From: CAVPMN01 sp963706425
GTDB taxonomy: Bacteria; Actinomycetota; Acidimicrobiia; Acidimicrobiales; Acidimicrobilacustridaceae
Assembly (NCBI GenBank): GCA_963706425.1
Contig: CAVPMN010000001.1
Span: 682,001 to 746,000, forward strand
Length of the DNA: 64,000 nucleotides
Direction: 5' to 3'
Shown here in pieces: positions 9,282 to 17,273 of this stretch. Positions within the stretch are counted from its first letter, which is position 1. Each line of letters begins with the position of its first letter. The notes under the pieces were generated by a model that did not search any database, was not told the DNA's origin, and saw nothing but the letters and a program-made list of their open reading frames with translations. The position numbers and the translations under genes are program-made.

Positions 9282-9722
9282 ATGGCGATCTCACTCGACG
9301 CCGCGCTGGGCCTGACGCCTCTCGCTCGCGAGCAGTGCCGGGCCCTGATCGCGGCGCTGCCACAGGGCGCGCTCGACGGATCGACGATCGATCTGTGCCG
9401 TCTGCGGGTGGCGACCCTGCTGCGGTGCGACCCCGGCTTCGCCGTCGGCTGGGTCGACGGCGCCTCCTCCCCGGAGAAGGTGGCCGCCCTGGCCGCCTGG
9501 CCCACCGATCCACGGTTCGACGATCGTGAGCGCGCCGCGCTCGCCTTCACCGAGCAGTTCGTGATCGACCCGTCGGGCGTCACCGACTCGGCCGCCGCCG
9601 AGTGGCGAACGGCGCTCTCCGACCCCGAGCTGGTCGCGCTGACCACCGCGGTCGCCGTCTTCGACGCACTGGCCCGCACACAGGTCGCGCTCGAGCAGGT
9701 TGCACCGGAAGCGGTCGGCTGA
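9282..9722 (+). CDS. AhpD/carboxymuconolactone decarboxylase-like protein
   Basis: A 146-residue protein starting at the ATG at 9282, 19 bases after the acyl-CoA ligase stop. The pattern of an Arg/Leu-rich helix (LCRLRVATLLRCD) and FDDRERAALAFTEQF matches the AhpD/CMD fold, where the latter helix is strongly conserved. The redox CXXC of AhpD is not evident. The next gene is a second member that does have CXXC, so the two may form a heteromer. Function is unknown. Confidence 0.7.
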   Translation: MAISLDAALGLTPLAREQCRALIAALPQGALDGSTIDLCRLRVATLLRCDPGFAVGWVDGASSPEKVAALAAWPTDPRFDDRERAALAFTEQFVIDPSGVTDSAAAEWRTALSDPELVALTTAVAVFDALARTQVALEQVAPEAVG

Positions 9723-9723
9723 C

Positions 9724-10236
9724 GTGCGGCTGCCACCTCCCGAGGGCGGGCTCACCTTCTTCGACCACCAGCCCGAGCTGTTCGCCGCCTTCAACGGTCT
9801 CTACGGCACGCTCTGGTCACTGGGGGCGGTCGACCAGCCCACCAAGGAGGTCGGTCGCCTGCGCAACGCCCGGGTGACGGGCTGCAACATCTGCAAGAAC
9901 CTGCGCTTCGCCGGCGCGAAGGAACAAGGCCTCACGGAAGATCTCGTCGCCCAGATCGACGACGACTACGCGCAGAGCGACCTCTCGCCGCGCTTCCAGC
10001 TGGTCGTGCGCTACACCGACGCCATCATCGGCGACCCCCACGCCATCGACGGCGAGTTGCGCGACGCGCTCGACGCCGAGTTCACGCCGGCCGAGTTGGT
10101 GGAGCTCACCACCACCATCGCGTTGGCGATGGGCTTCTCGAAGGCGGCCGTGGCGTGGGGCCCGCCGCCGGACATCCCGCTCATCGAGGTGCCCACCCCC
10201 ACCCCCGACGGGTCGGTCGACAACCCGCTCGCGTAG
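9724..10236 (+). CDS. AhpD-like protein with CXXC motif
   Basis: A 170-residue protein with a probable GTG start at 9724, immediately after the previous stop. It carries RLRNARVTGCNICKNLRF, whose CNIC matches the AhpD peroxidatic/redox CXXC, followed by RFQLVVRYTDAIIG. The family includes carboxymuconolactone decarboxylases and alkylhydroperoxidase partners. It is cotranscribed with the neighbouring AhpD-like gene and probably with the acyl-CoA ligase. A redox role is plausible from CXXC; substrate unknown. Confidence 0.75.
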   Translation: MRLPPPEGGLTFFDHQPELFAAFNGLYGTLWSLGAVDQPTKEVGRLRNARVTGCNICKNLRFAGAKEQGLTEDLVAQIDDDYAQSDLSPRFQLVVRYTDAIIGDPHAIDGELRDALDAEFTPAELVELTTTIALAMGFSKAAVAWGPPPDIPLIEVPTPTPDGSVDNPLA

Positions 10237-10269
10237 TTGCCCGGCCGGCCGCGAGCGCCTCCCCGCCTC

Positions 10270-10318
10270 GAACTGGTCACGCCCGACGACGGAAAACGGC
10301 GTTCTCGGTGACCAGTTC
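10270..10318. repeat. Palindromic intergenic element, family A copy 1
   Basis: A 49-base hairpin with outer arms GAACTGGTCAC / GTGACCAGTTC and the core GGAAAACGGCGTTCTCG. It lies between two convergent genes and could act as a bidirectional terminator. Four more copies occur near 16.2 and 40.5 kb. Confidence 0.8.
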
Positions 10319-10339
10319 GCAGAGCGGGAGAGAAGTTGC

Positions 10340-10747
10340 TCAGGCGTCGATCTCGGTGCGGTGTCGCTCGAGGTCCTCGTAGAGGTCGTCGACGCTCTCG
10401 ACACACGGCAGCGAGATGCGTTCGCCCGAGTTGAGCTCGATCTCGAGGTTCCAGAACCCTGGGATGACGTCGACCTGCAGGATGCGGTACCAGGGGATGT
10501 CGCGCCGGATGGGCCAGTTGCGTTGCAGTCGCAGCCCGCTCTGACGCACCACGATCGCCGGACCGAGCACGATGCGCAGGGCGATGATCGACAGGACGAG
10601 ACCGGCGACGCTCAGCAGGCGCCACCACACGCCGAGCGCACCCGACAGCACACCTGGGACGAAGAAGAGGCCGATGACCACGAGCATCACGACCAGCAGC
10701 ACACGGCGAACGAGCGACATCCTGAGCCGGTAGCCGGTCGACTTCAC
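10340..10747 (-). CDS. Small PH-domain-like membrane protein
   Basis: A 135-residue protein with two N-terminal membrane segments (about residues 14-34 and 40-62), then a soluble domain with RLQRNWPIRRDIPWYRI and LNSGERISLP, resembling bacterial PH-like (DUF6-type) membrane proteins. It converges on the AhpD-like gene across palindrome copy A1. No catalytic residues are evident; the role is unknown. Confidence 0.7.
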   Translation of the reverse strand: MKSTGYRLRMSLVRRVLLVVMLVVIGLFFVPGVLSGALGVWWRLLSVAGLVLSIIALRIVLGPAIVVRQSGLRLQRNWPIRRDIPWYRILQVDVIPGFWNLEIELNSGERISLPCVESVDDLYEDLERHRTEIDA

Positions 10748-10790
10748 GTCGCCATTCTCGCAGCCTCGGCGGACAATGCCACTTCGGGTC

Positions 10791-11615
10791 TCAGCCCCTC
10801 TCGGATGAGGCCGGAGCCGGCCGGCGGCCCCAGGCCGAGATCATGAGCGGAGAGAGCACCGAGAACTCCGGTGAGCGAGCCTGGGCGAGCGCCTCGGCCA
10901 CGACCGCCTGATCGAGCTGTCCTCCCTCGACCAGCACCGGACCGGCCCGCTCCAGGGCCATCACGTACCACTCGGCGCTGGGTTGGCCACCGTGCATCGT
11001 GGTGACCCGGCCCTTCGACTCCACCTCCACCAAGCCGGCCGTGGCCAGGGCATCGAGTAGGCGCCGGCCCCAGTAGCCGTCGTAGCCCGAAGCAGAGGTA
11101 TAGGTGTCGCGAACCGTGCGGTGCAGGGTGGCGAAGGGCTCGGGCAGCTGCTGGTGCTCGAAGACCAGCCAGTCGATGTCCTCGACGACCACCCAGCCTC
11201 CCGGCCGGGTGGCAGCCACCATGTTGGCCAACGCGTCGTCCCGACGGGGGACGTGCTGCAGCACCGCCCTGGCGTGCACCAGGTCGAACGACTCGACCGG
11301 CAGCGGATCGGTGGCGATGTCGTGCACCAGCAACTCGACGTTGGCGGGCACCTCACCCACGAACTGGAGATCGAGGTCGGTGGCCGTGACTTGTCCGGAC
11401 GGCCCGACCGCGGACGCCAGCCACCGAGCCATGGACCCCTGGCCCGCGCCGACCTCGAGGCAGCGCCATCCCGCGGTCAGCCCCAGGCTGGCGACGAGGC
11501 GGGCCGACCCTCGATCGTGGTTGGCGGCCAGATGGGCCAGTCGTTCGTGCTCGAGGGCGATCGAGACGTCGTCGGAGGCGGCCAGCCCATATCCCGACGG
11601 CGGCTCGGAGCTCAC
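10791..11615 (-). CDS. Class I SAM-dependent methyltransferase
   Basis: A 274-residue protein with motif I LEVGAGQGSMARWL (about residues 54-67), the acidic motif II TATDLD, and post-motif HARAVLQHVPRRDDAL with GGWVVVEDIDW. These match class I methyltransferases of the UbiE/Methyltransf_11/25 type. Its start overlaps the stop of the acyl-CoA dehydrogenase gene by 4 bases (ATGA), so the two are cotranscribed. The acceptor substrate is unknown; a lipid or steroid intermediate would fit the context but is inference. Confidence 0.85.
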   Translation of the reverse strand: MSSEPPSGYGLAASDDVSIALEHERLAHLAANHDRGSARLVASLGLTAGWRCLEVGAGQGSMARWLASAVGPSGQVTATDLDLQFVGEVPANVELLVHDIATDPLPVESFDLVHARAVLQHVPRRDDALANMVAATRPGGWVVVEDIDWLVFEHQQLPEPFATLHRTVRDTYTSASGYDGYWGRRLLDALATAGLVEVESKGRVTTMHGGQPSAEWYVMALERAGPVLVEGGQLDQAVVAEALAQARSPEFSVLSPLMISAWGRRPAPASSERG

Positions 11616-12841
11616 GATCGGCGAAGATCCTTCCAGGGCTGGTCTTTGTCGTCCCGCGGTTCGGCGGGCAGGCCGAGAGCCCGCTCGCCGAGCATGTTGC
11701 GATGCACCTCGTTGGTGCCGCCGCCGATGCGCGACGAGAACTGCGCCATGTGCTGGCGCTGCCAGAACCCGTCCTGCACACCATCGCGACCGGCGAGCAT
11801 GCCGCTGGCGCCTTCGAGCGCGATGGCGAGGTCGACGCGCCTGGCCAGTGACTCCGTGAAGAAGTTCTTGAGCACCGACGGATCGGGCGGCGTGCCCCGG
11901 CGATGCATGACCGCGGTCTGCATCCGCATGGCGTGGAACTTGAGGATGCGCTCACGCGTGAAGATGTCGGCCAGACCCTGACGGATGATCGGGTCGTCGG
12001 TGCGACCGCACTCGCGGGCCAGCGCCAACACCGCCTGGAAGGTGGTGGTCTGGCCGGCGCCGCCGATCATGCCTGCCTCGCTCGCCAGCGTGGTGCGGGC
12101 CACCGCCCAACCGCTGTTGACCTCGCCGACCACGTTGGCCGCCGGCACTCGCACCTCCTCGAGGAAGACCTCGTTGAAGTGCGACAGTCCGGTGGCCTGC
12201 ACGAGCGGACGGATGTCGATGCCGGGCGACGCCATGTCGAGCACGAAGAACGTGATGCCCTTGTGCTTCGGCGCATCAGGGTCGGTGCGGGCCAACAGGA
12301 TGGCGAAGTCGGCGTGATGGGCTTCGGAGGTCCACACCTTCTGGCCGGTGACGACGAACTCGTCGCCGTCGCGCTGCGCTCGCGTCGCCAGGGCCGCCAG
12401 GTCGGACCCGGCACCGGGCTCGGAGAACATCTGGCACCAGGCATCGTCGCCCTTGAGCATCGCCGGGATGTAGCGGGCCTTCTGCTCGTCGTTGCCGAAC
12501 CGCAGCAGCGGCGGCCCGACCAGCTGGTGCGACGCCCCGATGAATCCCGTGGTCACGTCGAACTGCTGGGCCTCTTGGTTGAAGATGATGCTCTCGGCCG
12601 GCGTGCCGCCTCGCCCGCCGTACTCCCGGGGCCACGTGATGCCCGCCCAGCCGTGGTCGAAGAGCGTGCGTTGCCAGGCTCGACAGCGGGCGAGGTAGGC
12701 GGCCTCGACCTCGGGATCGTCCGAGATGCCGCCTCTCGACCAGTCGGCGTCGGTGCCCGTCTTCAGCTCGGCGTGCGCTTCGAGGAAGGCCCGGGCCTCC
12801 TTGCGGAACGCAGCTTCCTCGGGCGAATCGTCGAAGTCCAC
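11612..12841 (-). CDS. Acyl-CoA dehydrogenase (FadE-type)
   Basis: A 409-residue flavoenzyme that introduces a 2,3 double bond into acyl-CoA. Family features include WCQMFSEPGAGSDLA and VTGQKVWTS (FAD and substrate contacts) and the C-terminal GGGTNEVHRNMLGERALGLP. The start MDFDDSPEEAAFRKEAR closely resembles that of the dehydrogenase at 31.5 kb, so they are probably paralogues. A perfect KstR-type palindrome lies 10 bases upstream of the ATG. It is cotranscribed with the methyltransferase. Steroid side-chain dehydrogenation is likely but not proven. Confidence 0.92.
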   Translation of the reverse strand: MDFDDSPEEAAFRKEARAFLEAHAELKTGTDADWSRGGISDDPEVEAAYLARCRAWQRTLFDHGWAGITWPREYGGRGGTPAESIIFNQEAQQFDVTTGFIGASHQLVGPPLLRFGNDEQKARYIPAMLKGDDAWCQMFSEPGAGSDLAALATRAQRDGDEFVVTGQKVWTSEAHHADFAILLARTDPDAPKHKGITFFVLDMASPGIDIRPLVQATGLSHFNEVFLEEVRVPAANVVGEVNSGWAVARTTLASEAGMIGGAGQTTTFQAVLALARECGRTDDPIIRQGLADIFTRERILKFHAMRMQTAVMHRRGTPPDPSVLKNFFTESLARRVDLAIALEGASGMLAGRDGVQDGFWQRQHMAQFSSRIGGGTNEVHRNMLGERALGLPAEPRDDKDQPWKDLRRS

Positions 12842-12851
12842 CGCTCGATCC

Positions 12852-12865
12852 TAGAACGCGTTCTA
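12852..12865. promoter_or_regulatory. KstR operator, perfect 14-bp palindrome
   Basis: TAGAACGCGTTCTA is a perfect palindrome and an exact match to TNNAACNNGTTNNA. It lies 10 bases before the start codon of the acyl-CoA dehydrogenase, where bound repressor would block transcription or initiation. Confidence 0.75.
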
Positions 12866-12882
12866 ATCAGGGGTGGTCCTCA

Positions 12883-12972
12883 CCGCTCGGCCGTCCCCGC
12901 CGGCCTCGTCCACACCGCTCGGCCGTCCCCGCCGGCCTCGTCCACACCGCTCGGCCGTCCCCGCCGGCCTCG
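12883..12972. repeat. 32-bp direct tandem repeat, about 2.8 copies
   Basis: Units start at 12883, 12915 and 12947 (the last is cut at 26 bases) and are identical where they overlap. Each begins CCGCTCGGCCGTCCCCGCCG. The array fills the divergent gap between the acyl-CoA dehydrogenase promoter and the lipoprotein gene. Confidence 0.85.
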
Positions 12973-12985
12973 GTAGGGTGCCCGC

Positions 12986-13516
12986 ATGTCGCCGGCCCGC
13001 ACCCTCGCCGTGGCGCTCGCCCTCACCCTCGGCACCACCGCCACCCTCGCCGGCTGCACCGGCAGCGACGAGCGGCCGAGCCCAACCGGCCACCACGATG
13101 TCGCCCACCTCACCGCCGGGCACCGACAGCCCTCTCGCCTATCCGATCTTCAGCGATCCCGCCGTGCCGATCTACGCGGCGGTCGGCACCCGGTTCGGCA
13201 TCGCCCTGGCGGCCGAGCCGTCGGCCGGCTTTCGGTGGTCGCTCGTCAGCCCTCCCGACCCGGCGGTGGTGCTCCCGCTCGGCAGCGAGTTCCTCACGGG
13301 CTCGACGATCGTGGCACTCGGCGAGAGCGAGGCCGTCGTCGATCATCAGCTTCGTCGCCCGGGCCGACGGCGAGACCACCATCGAGCTGCGGTATGTGGG
13401 CGCCGACGGCCAACCCGATCCGGAGGGTCGCACGGCGAGCGTTCACGGTGGTCGTCAATGCCGACGGCCAACCACCGCCGCCGGAGACCAGCGACACCAC
13501 GACCGAGGAGCCGTGA
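12986..13516 (+). pseudogene. Chagasin-like (I42) inhibitor lipoprotein, multiply frameshifted
   Basis: The N-terminus (ATG at 12986) is a lipoprotein signal with lipobox LAGC. The rest needs three frame changes, near 13075-13105, 13335-13345 and 13425-13435, to read as one protein. Restored pieces are YAAVGTRFGIALAAEPSAGFRWSL, seen in part as EPSAGFRWSL (the NPTTGY-like loop of I42 inhibitors), GETTIELRYVGADG (the beta strand before the RPWE-like loop), and RAFTVVVNADG at the end. This is a probable secreted inhibitor of papain-like proteases. The breaks may be sequencing errors. Confidence 0.55.
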
Positions 13517-14630
13517 CGACATCCGGCGTCGCCTCGCGTCGATCGCACCTCGGACTCGCCGCCGGACGGCGCGGCGCGACCTCGACCGAGCGGGGCTGTG
13601 GCTCGGCCTCGGCCTCCTGGCCGCCATGGCGATCGCGTATCCGGCGTTGCGCGAGCAAGCCGAGAGCCCACTGACCGTGTTCCTGCTGCCCACGCTGCTC
13701 ACGGCGGCGTTGAGCGGTGTCCGACAGACATCGATCGTCGCGGTGGCGGCGTTCGCCGTTGCGGTGCTCGAGGGCCTGACCGGCGGCGAGCTCGACGGGC
13801 TGGCGTTGGCCGCCCGACTCGCGATCGTCGTGGTGGCCTCGGGGACGGCGATCCTCCTCGTGGCCTATCGGCGCCGCCGCGACGAGCAGCTGCGCCTGGC
13901 GTTCTCGACGGCGTCGACGTTCGCCGCCTTTCAACGCGGGCTCGTCCCGTCGTTGCGGCCACCACCGGGCGTCTCGGCCGAGAGCCGCTACCGGGCGGGT
14001 GAGCAGCGGCTTCGTCTCGGCGGCGACTTCCTCGACGTGGTGACGTTGCCCGACGGGGCCGTCGGCTTCGTCATCGGCGACGTCAGCGGGCACGGCCCTG
14101 ACGCGGCCGCCTTCGGTGTGAGCGTGCGGGCCGGCTGGAAGAGCATCGCCATGTCGATGCCCACCGACCCGGTGGCGTGGTGCGCGCTCGTCGAGTCGGC
14201 GTTCTTCCGTGACGACCGGTTCGACGGTTTCGTCACCCTGCTCACCGGCCGGTTCGATCCGTCGAGCGGGCGCGGCGTGCTGGTCACCGCCGGACATCCG
14301 TGGCCGATCCTGGTCGGACCCGAGCCTCACGCCCTCTCCATGCCCAGAGGCCCGCTGCTCGGGCCGCTCTCGCCGACTCCCCGCACGCCGATCGATCTCG
14401 ACCTCGGTGACGACGAAGGCCTCTTGCTCTACACCGACGGCCTCATCGAGAACCGCAAGCGGGCGAACTCGCGAGAGCGATGGAACCAGGACGACCTGGT
14501 GGCCCAGGTGACCGCCTACCGCAGAGCCGACGACGTCGACCTCGACGCGGTGATGGCGCACTTCGAAGGCGACGGCTTCGCCGACGACGTGGCGCTGCTG
14601 CTTCTGCACCGCATCCCCACGCCCCGCTGA
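13458..14630 (+). CDS. Membrane SpoIIE-type PP2C serine phosphatase
   Basis: The N-terminal part has three to four membrane segments (LWLGLGLLAAMAIAYPAL, VFLLPTLLTAALSG, AIVVVASGTAILLVAY), followed by a SpoIIE/PP2C phosphatase domain. Metal-binding motifs are LGGDFLDVVTLPDG (usually GGDWYD), IGDVSGHGPDAA, VTAGHPWPIL and LLLYTDGLIENRK, ending in FADDVALLLL. Such RsbU-like enzymes dephosphorylate anti-sigma-factor antagonists. The start is uncertain: an ATG at 13458 overlaps the previous gene, and a GTG at 13513 would need a frameshift near 13590. Confidence 0.8.
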   Translation: MPTANHRRRRPATPRPRSRDDIRRRLASIAPRTRRRTARRDLDRAGLWLGLGLLAAMAIAYPALREQAESPLTVFLLPTLLTAALSGVRQTSIVAVAAFAVAVLEGLTGGELDGLALAARLAIVVVASGTAILLVAYRRRRDEQLRLAFSTASTFAAFQRGLVPSLRPPPGVSAESRYRAGEQRLRLGGDFLDVVTLPDGAVGFVIGDVSGHGPDAAAFGVSVRAGWKSIAMSMPTDPVAWCALVESAFFRDDRFDGFVTLLTGRFDPSSGRGVLVTAGHPWPILVGPEPHALSMPRGPLLGPLSPTPRTPIDLDLGDDEGLLLYTDGLIENRKRANSRERWNQDDLVAQVTAYRRADDVDLDAVMAHFEGDGFADDVALLLLHRIPTPR

Positions 14631-14657
14631 CGACCGGCTCGCCGGTGTGGGCCCGGG

Positions 14658-15575
14658 TCAGGACGGGCCGAGGCGCTCGCCCGGGGCGACGGTGCGCAAG
14701 CGGGCGCGTTGGGTGGCGCACGCGATCAGTCGCCGGTCGACATCCCACAGCTCGACCGAGCCGGTGCCGTAGCCGTCGGCGGCGTAGGGCGCCCGCACGT
14801 GCTGGAGCAGCCAGGGTGACTCGGTGGGGCCGAAGAACTGCAGGCCGATCTCGAGGGTGAGGATGAAGAACGGATCGGGGCCCACCCGTTGGCCGATCGC
14901 CATGCCGAGTGTGTCGGCCGGGATGCAGAGCGACACCGGGTCGATCGTGCCGTCGGAGAGGCGCGGCTCCTTGACCAGCCTGGTCCAGGCGCTGGCCACG
15001 GCCGGGGCCGGCTGCCAGTCGGCGGGATCCCACCAGGCCGTCGGGCGCCAGTCGGTCTGCTCGTGGAAGTTGATGTTGGCGAAGGGCGAGTCGTCCGGAC
15101 GCGGAGGCGGAGGCTGACAGTCGTCGGGCATGGGCACGTCGGGGAAGGTGGCGTCGAGGTAGTCGATGCTCGACTCGTGGAGCTGGCCGAAGGCGGCGGT
15201 GAGGTGCAGCGCCGTGCCGTCGTGATGGGTGTTGCGCAGATCGGCCACCGCCTGGCCGGCGGTGCGGCCGCTCCGCAGCACCTGCACGTCGATCTCGACC
15301 GGGCCGGGCGACACGGGTTGCACGAACAGGGCGTTCGCGGTGAGGGGCACGAAGTCGTCACGGTCGAGCTCTCGCTGCACGGCGCGCAGCGCACACGCCA
15401 TGCTCATCCCACCGAAGATGTAGAACACCTTCCAGGCGCTCGACATCTCGACGTGGTAGCGGCCCGGGATGGCGGCATCGGCGACCACGTCGCTGTCGAC
15501 CAGGAAGTCGCCGGCCGGCACGGCGTCGGCGTCGGCGTCGGCGGCGTCGGGCTGGAGGTTCACTCGGTCGGACAC
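14658..15575 (-). CDS. TesB-like acyl-CoA thioesterase
   Basis: A 305-residue double-hotdog protein with a GTG start at 15575. The N-terminal half has WKVFYIFGGMSMACALRAVQ and LFVQPVSPGPVEIDVQVLRSGRTAGQAVADL. The C-terminal half has TLGMAIGQRVGPDPFFILTLEI and LLQHVRAPYAADGYGTGSVELWD. These are hallmarks of TesB/acyl-CoA thioesterase II relatives, which release free acid from acyl-CoA. It converges on the phosphatase gene. In this region rich in acyl-CoA enzymes it could free CoA from dead-end intermediates. Confidence 0.8.
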   Translation of the reverse strand: MSDRVNLQPDAADADADAVPAGDFLVDSDVVADAAIPGRYHVEMSSAWKVFYIFGGMSMACALRAVQRELDRDDFVPLTANALFVQPVSPGPVEIDVQVLRSGRTAGQAVADLRNTHHDGTALHLTAAFGQLHESSIDYLDATFPDVPMPDDCQPPPPRPDDSPFANINFHEQTDWRPTAWWDPADWQPAPAVASAWTRLVKEPRLSDGTIDPVSLCIPADTLGMAIGQRVGPDPFFILTLEIGLQFFGPTESPWLLQHVRAPYAADGYGTGSVELWDVDRRLIACATQRARLRTVAPGERLGPS

Positions 15576-15663
15576 CGGGTCTGTCTATCGGGTTTCGGCC
15601 CGATCTCGCGACCGAGTATCGAGCGGGCGGCACCCACCGACACCGCGGCTCGAACAAGCGCGC

Positions 15664-16110
15664 TCAGTCGGCCGGGCCCTTGTCGCGGCGCACCGCGTCG
15701 ACCTCCTCGGCCAGCTCGAAGCCGGGCGCCACCCCGTCGTCGAACTCGAGGGGTCGCATGGCCAGGTCGATCGCCGACCAGATCGTGCGCGAGAACGGGA
15801 AGAACCCGAGCGGCACCGCCAACGCGGCGACGACCGTGAGCAGGGCCAGCAGACCCATGGGCGAGTCGGGATAGGTGACCGCCACGCCGACGACGAGCAC
15901 CATCACCACCGCGGTCTGGGCCACACAGATGTTGAGGAACCACGAGCCCAGCCAGTGCCCGGGCACCCGCTGGAAGTGCAGCCCGCATCGCGGGCAGCTC
16001 GGCGCCATGCGCACCCACTGGCGGAAGAGATGACCCGCGCCGCACACAGGACAGTGGCGGGTCATGCCCCGCTTCAGCATCGTGGTGCCCGACAGCGCCA
16101 TCGGGGCCAT
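15664..16110 (-). CDS. DUF983 zinc-ribbon membrane protein
   Basis: About 148 residues from the ATG at 16110. The N-terminus holds a zinc ribbon with CPVCGAGHLFRQW and CPRCGLHF, followed by two membrane segments (VVMVLVVGVAVTYP and LLTVVAALAVPLGFFPF) and the motif SRTIWSAIDLAMRPLE. This matches DUF983. A paralogue is at 32807, and both lie beside acyl-CoA dehydrogenase genes. Function unknown. Confidence 0.8.
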   Translation of the reverse strand: MAPMALSGTTMLKRGMTRHCPVCGAGHLFRQWVRMAPSCPRCGLHFQRVPGHWLGSWFLNICVAQTAVVMVLVVGVAVTYPDSPMGLLALLTVVAALAVPLGFFPFSRTIWSAIDLAMRPLEFDDGVAPGFELAEEVDAVRRDKGPAD

Positions 16111-16149
16111 TGTGCCCGCCCGCACCCGCGCGCACCCACCCGCGCTCCC

Positions 16150-16197
16150 GAACTGGTCACCCCGGACGCCGGAAAACGGCGTTCTCGGTGACCAGTT
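16150..16197. repeat. Palindromic intergenic element, family A copy 2
   Basis: Arms GAACTGGTCACC / GGTGACCAGTT flank the inner hairpin GCCGGAAAACGGC. It forms a tandem doublet with copy 3, in the same orientation, 60 bases apart. Confidence 0.8.
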
Positions 16198-16209
16198 GGC
16201 CGGTCCGGC

Positions 16210-16257
16210 GAACTGGTCACCCCGACGCCGGAAAACGGCGTTCTCGGTGACCAGTTC
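16210..16257. repeat. Palindromic intergenic element, family A copy 3
   Basis: Same structure as copy 2 with one base fewer in the left inner stem. Together the doublet separates two leftward genes, the acyl-CoA dehydrogenase ending at 16299 and the DUF983 gene starting at 16110. Confidence 0.8.
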
Positions 16258-16298
16258 GGCGTGGTGGGCCGAGGGAGCCGGAGCGTGGGGCCGGGGCG

Positions 16299-17270
16299 TC
16301 AGGCCGAGAGCAGGTCGGCCATCGTGTCGGCGCACTCGTCGCGCGATCCGAACGACGGCTCGAGGGCGTAGGCCCGCTTGGCGTAGAGGTGGGCGTCGAC
16401 CTCCCACGTGTACCCCATGCCGCCGTGCACCTGGATGCACGCCTTGCCGTTGGCCACGGCCGCTTCGGCGGCGGTGAGCTTGGCCGCGGCGACGGCTCTC
16501 GGGACCGATCCGACCACGGGGTCGTCGAGGGTCACCCCGGCCGCGTAGACGGCGCCCCGGGCCACCTCGGTGCGCGTGAACATGTCGGCGAGCAGGTGCT
16601 TCACGGCCTGGAACGCACCGATCGGACGGTCGAACTGCATGCGCTCGTTGGCGTAGGCCACCCCCAGGTCGGTGGCCGCTTCGGCCACGCCGAGCAGCTG
16701 AGCAGCGGTGAGCGCGGCGCCGTGCAGGCGGAGCTGACGGGCACCCTCGGCATCGAGCACCCGCTCCCCCTGCGGGAGCAGACCGGTGAGGTGGTGCACC
16801 GGCGTGAGCGGATCGAGAGGTGTCGCGATCGCGTGGGCGTCGACCGCAGAGGGGTCGAGCACCCACACGCCGTCGTCGTCGACGACGAGCAACGCCTGCA
16901 GCGCCTCGTAGTGCTCGACGAGTCGGGACGAGTCGTGACGCTCGAGGCCGCCGACCACGACCTCGCCGGTGGCGGCACCTGGAACGAGGTCCGCCGCGAG
17001 ATGGGTCCACACGAGGGGGCCGGGCACCAGCGCCCGTCCCAACTCCTCGAACACGAGCGCCGCGTCGGCCCAGCCCAGGTCGATGCCGCCCTCGGCCTCG
17101 GGCAGGCGCAGCGCGAACACGCCCATCTCGGCCAGCTCGGTCCACGACGCCCGGTCGACACCGCCCTGCTCGGAGAGCTGACGCACGGTGGCGATCGGGA
17201 ACCGACCTTCGCAGAAGTTGCGCACGCCCTCTTGGAGCGCGGCTTGATCGTCGGAGAGCTCGAAGTCCAC
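16299..17270 (-). CDS. Acyl-CoA dehydrogenase, short subunit type
   Basis: A 323-residue acyl-CoA dehydrogenase, shorter than the usual 380-400. The N-terminus MDFELSDDQAALQEGVRNF and the C-terminal MQFDRPIGAFQAVKHLLADM with IQVHGGMGYTWE identify the family. It lacks the full middle beta domain seen in its neighbour. It is 3 bases from a full-length acyl-CoA dehydrogenase gene. In steroid degradation such adjacent pairs form alpha2beta2 enzymes (ChsE type), each chain giving part of the FAD site; that assembly is inferred from context. Confidence 0.88.
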   Translation of the reverse strand: MDFELSDDQAALQEGVRNFCEGRFPIATVRQLSEQGGVDRASWTELAEMGVFALRLPEAEGGIDLGWADAALVFEELGRALVPGPLVWTHLAADLVPGAATGEVVVGGLERHDSSRLVEHYEALQALLVVDDDGVWVLDPSAVDAHAIATPLDPLTPVHHLTGLLPQGERVLDAEGARQLRLHGAALTAAQLLGVAEAATDLGVAYANERMQFDRPIGAFQAVKHLLADMFTRTEVARGAVYAAGVTLDDPVVGSVPRAVAAAKLTAAEAAVANGKACIQVHGGMGYTWEVDAHLYAKRAYALEPSFGSRDECADTMADLLSA

Positions 17271-17273
17271 AGG

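Noticed and set aside
7685..9736. A 683-codon open frame antisense to the acyl-CoA ligase
   Set aside because: It is a shadow of the ligase gene: composition is His/Val/Asp-rich with no family motif, and the sense strand has complete ANL motifs.
16150..16257. Palindrome doublet as a miniature insertion element or CRISPR fragment
   Set aside because: There is no target-site duplication or transposase, and two hairpins without spacers of constant size do not make a CRISPR array.
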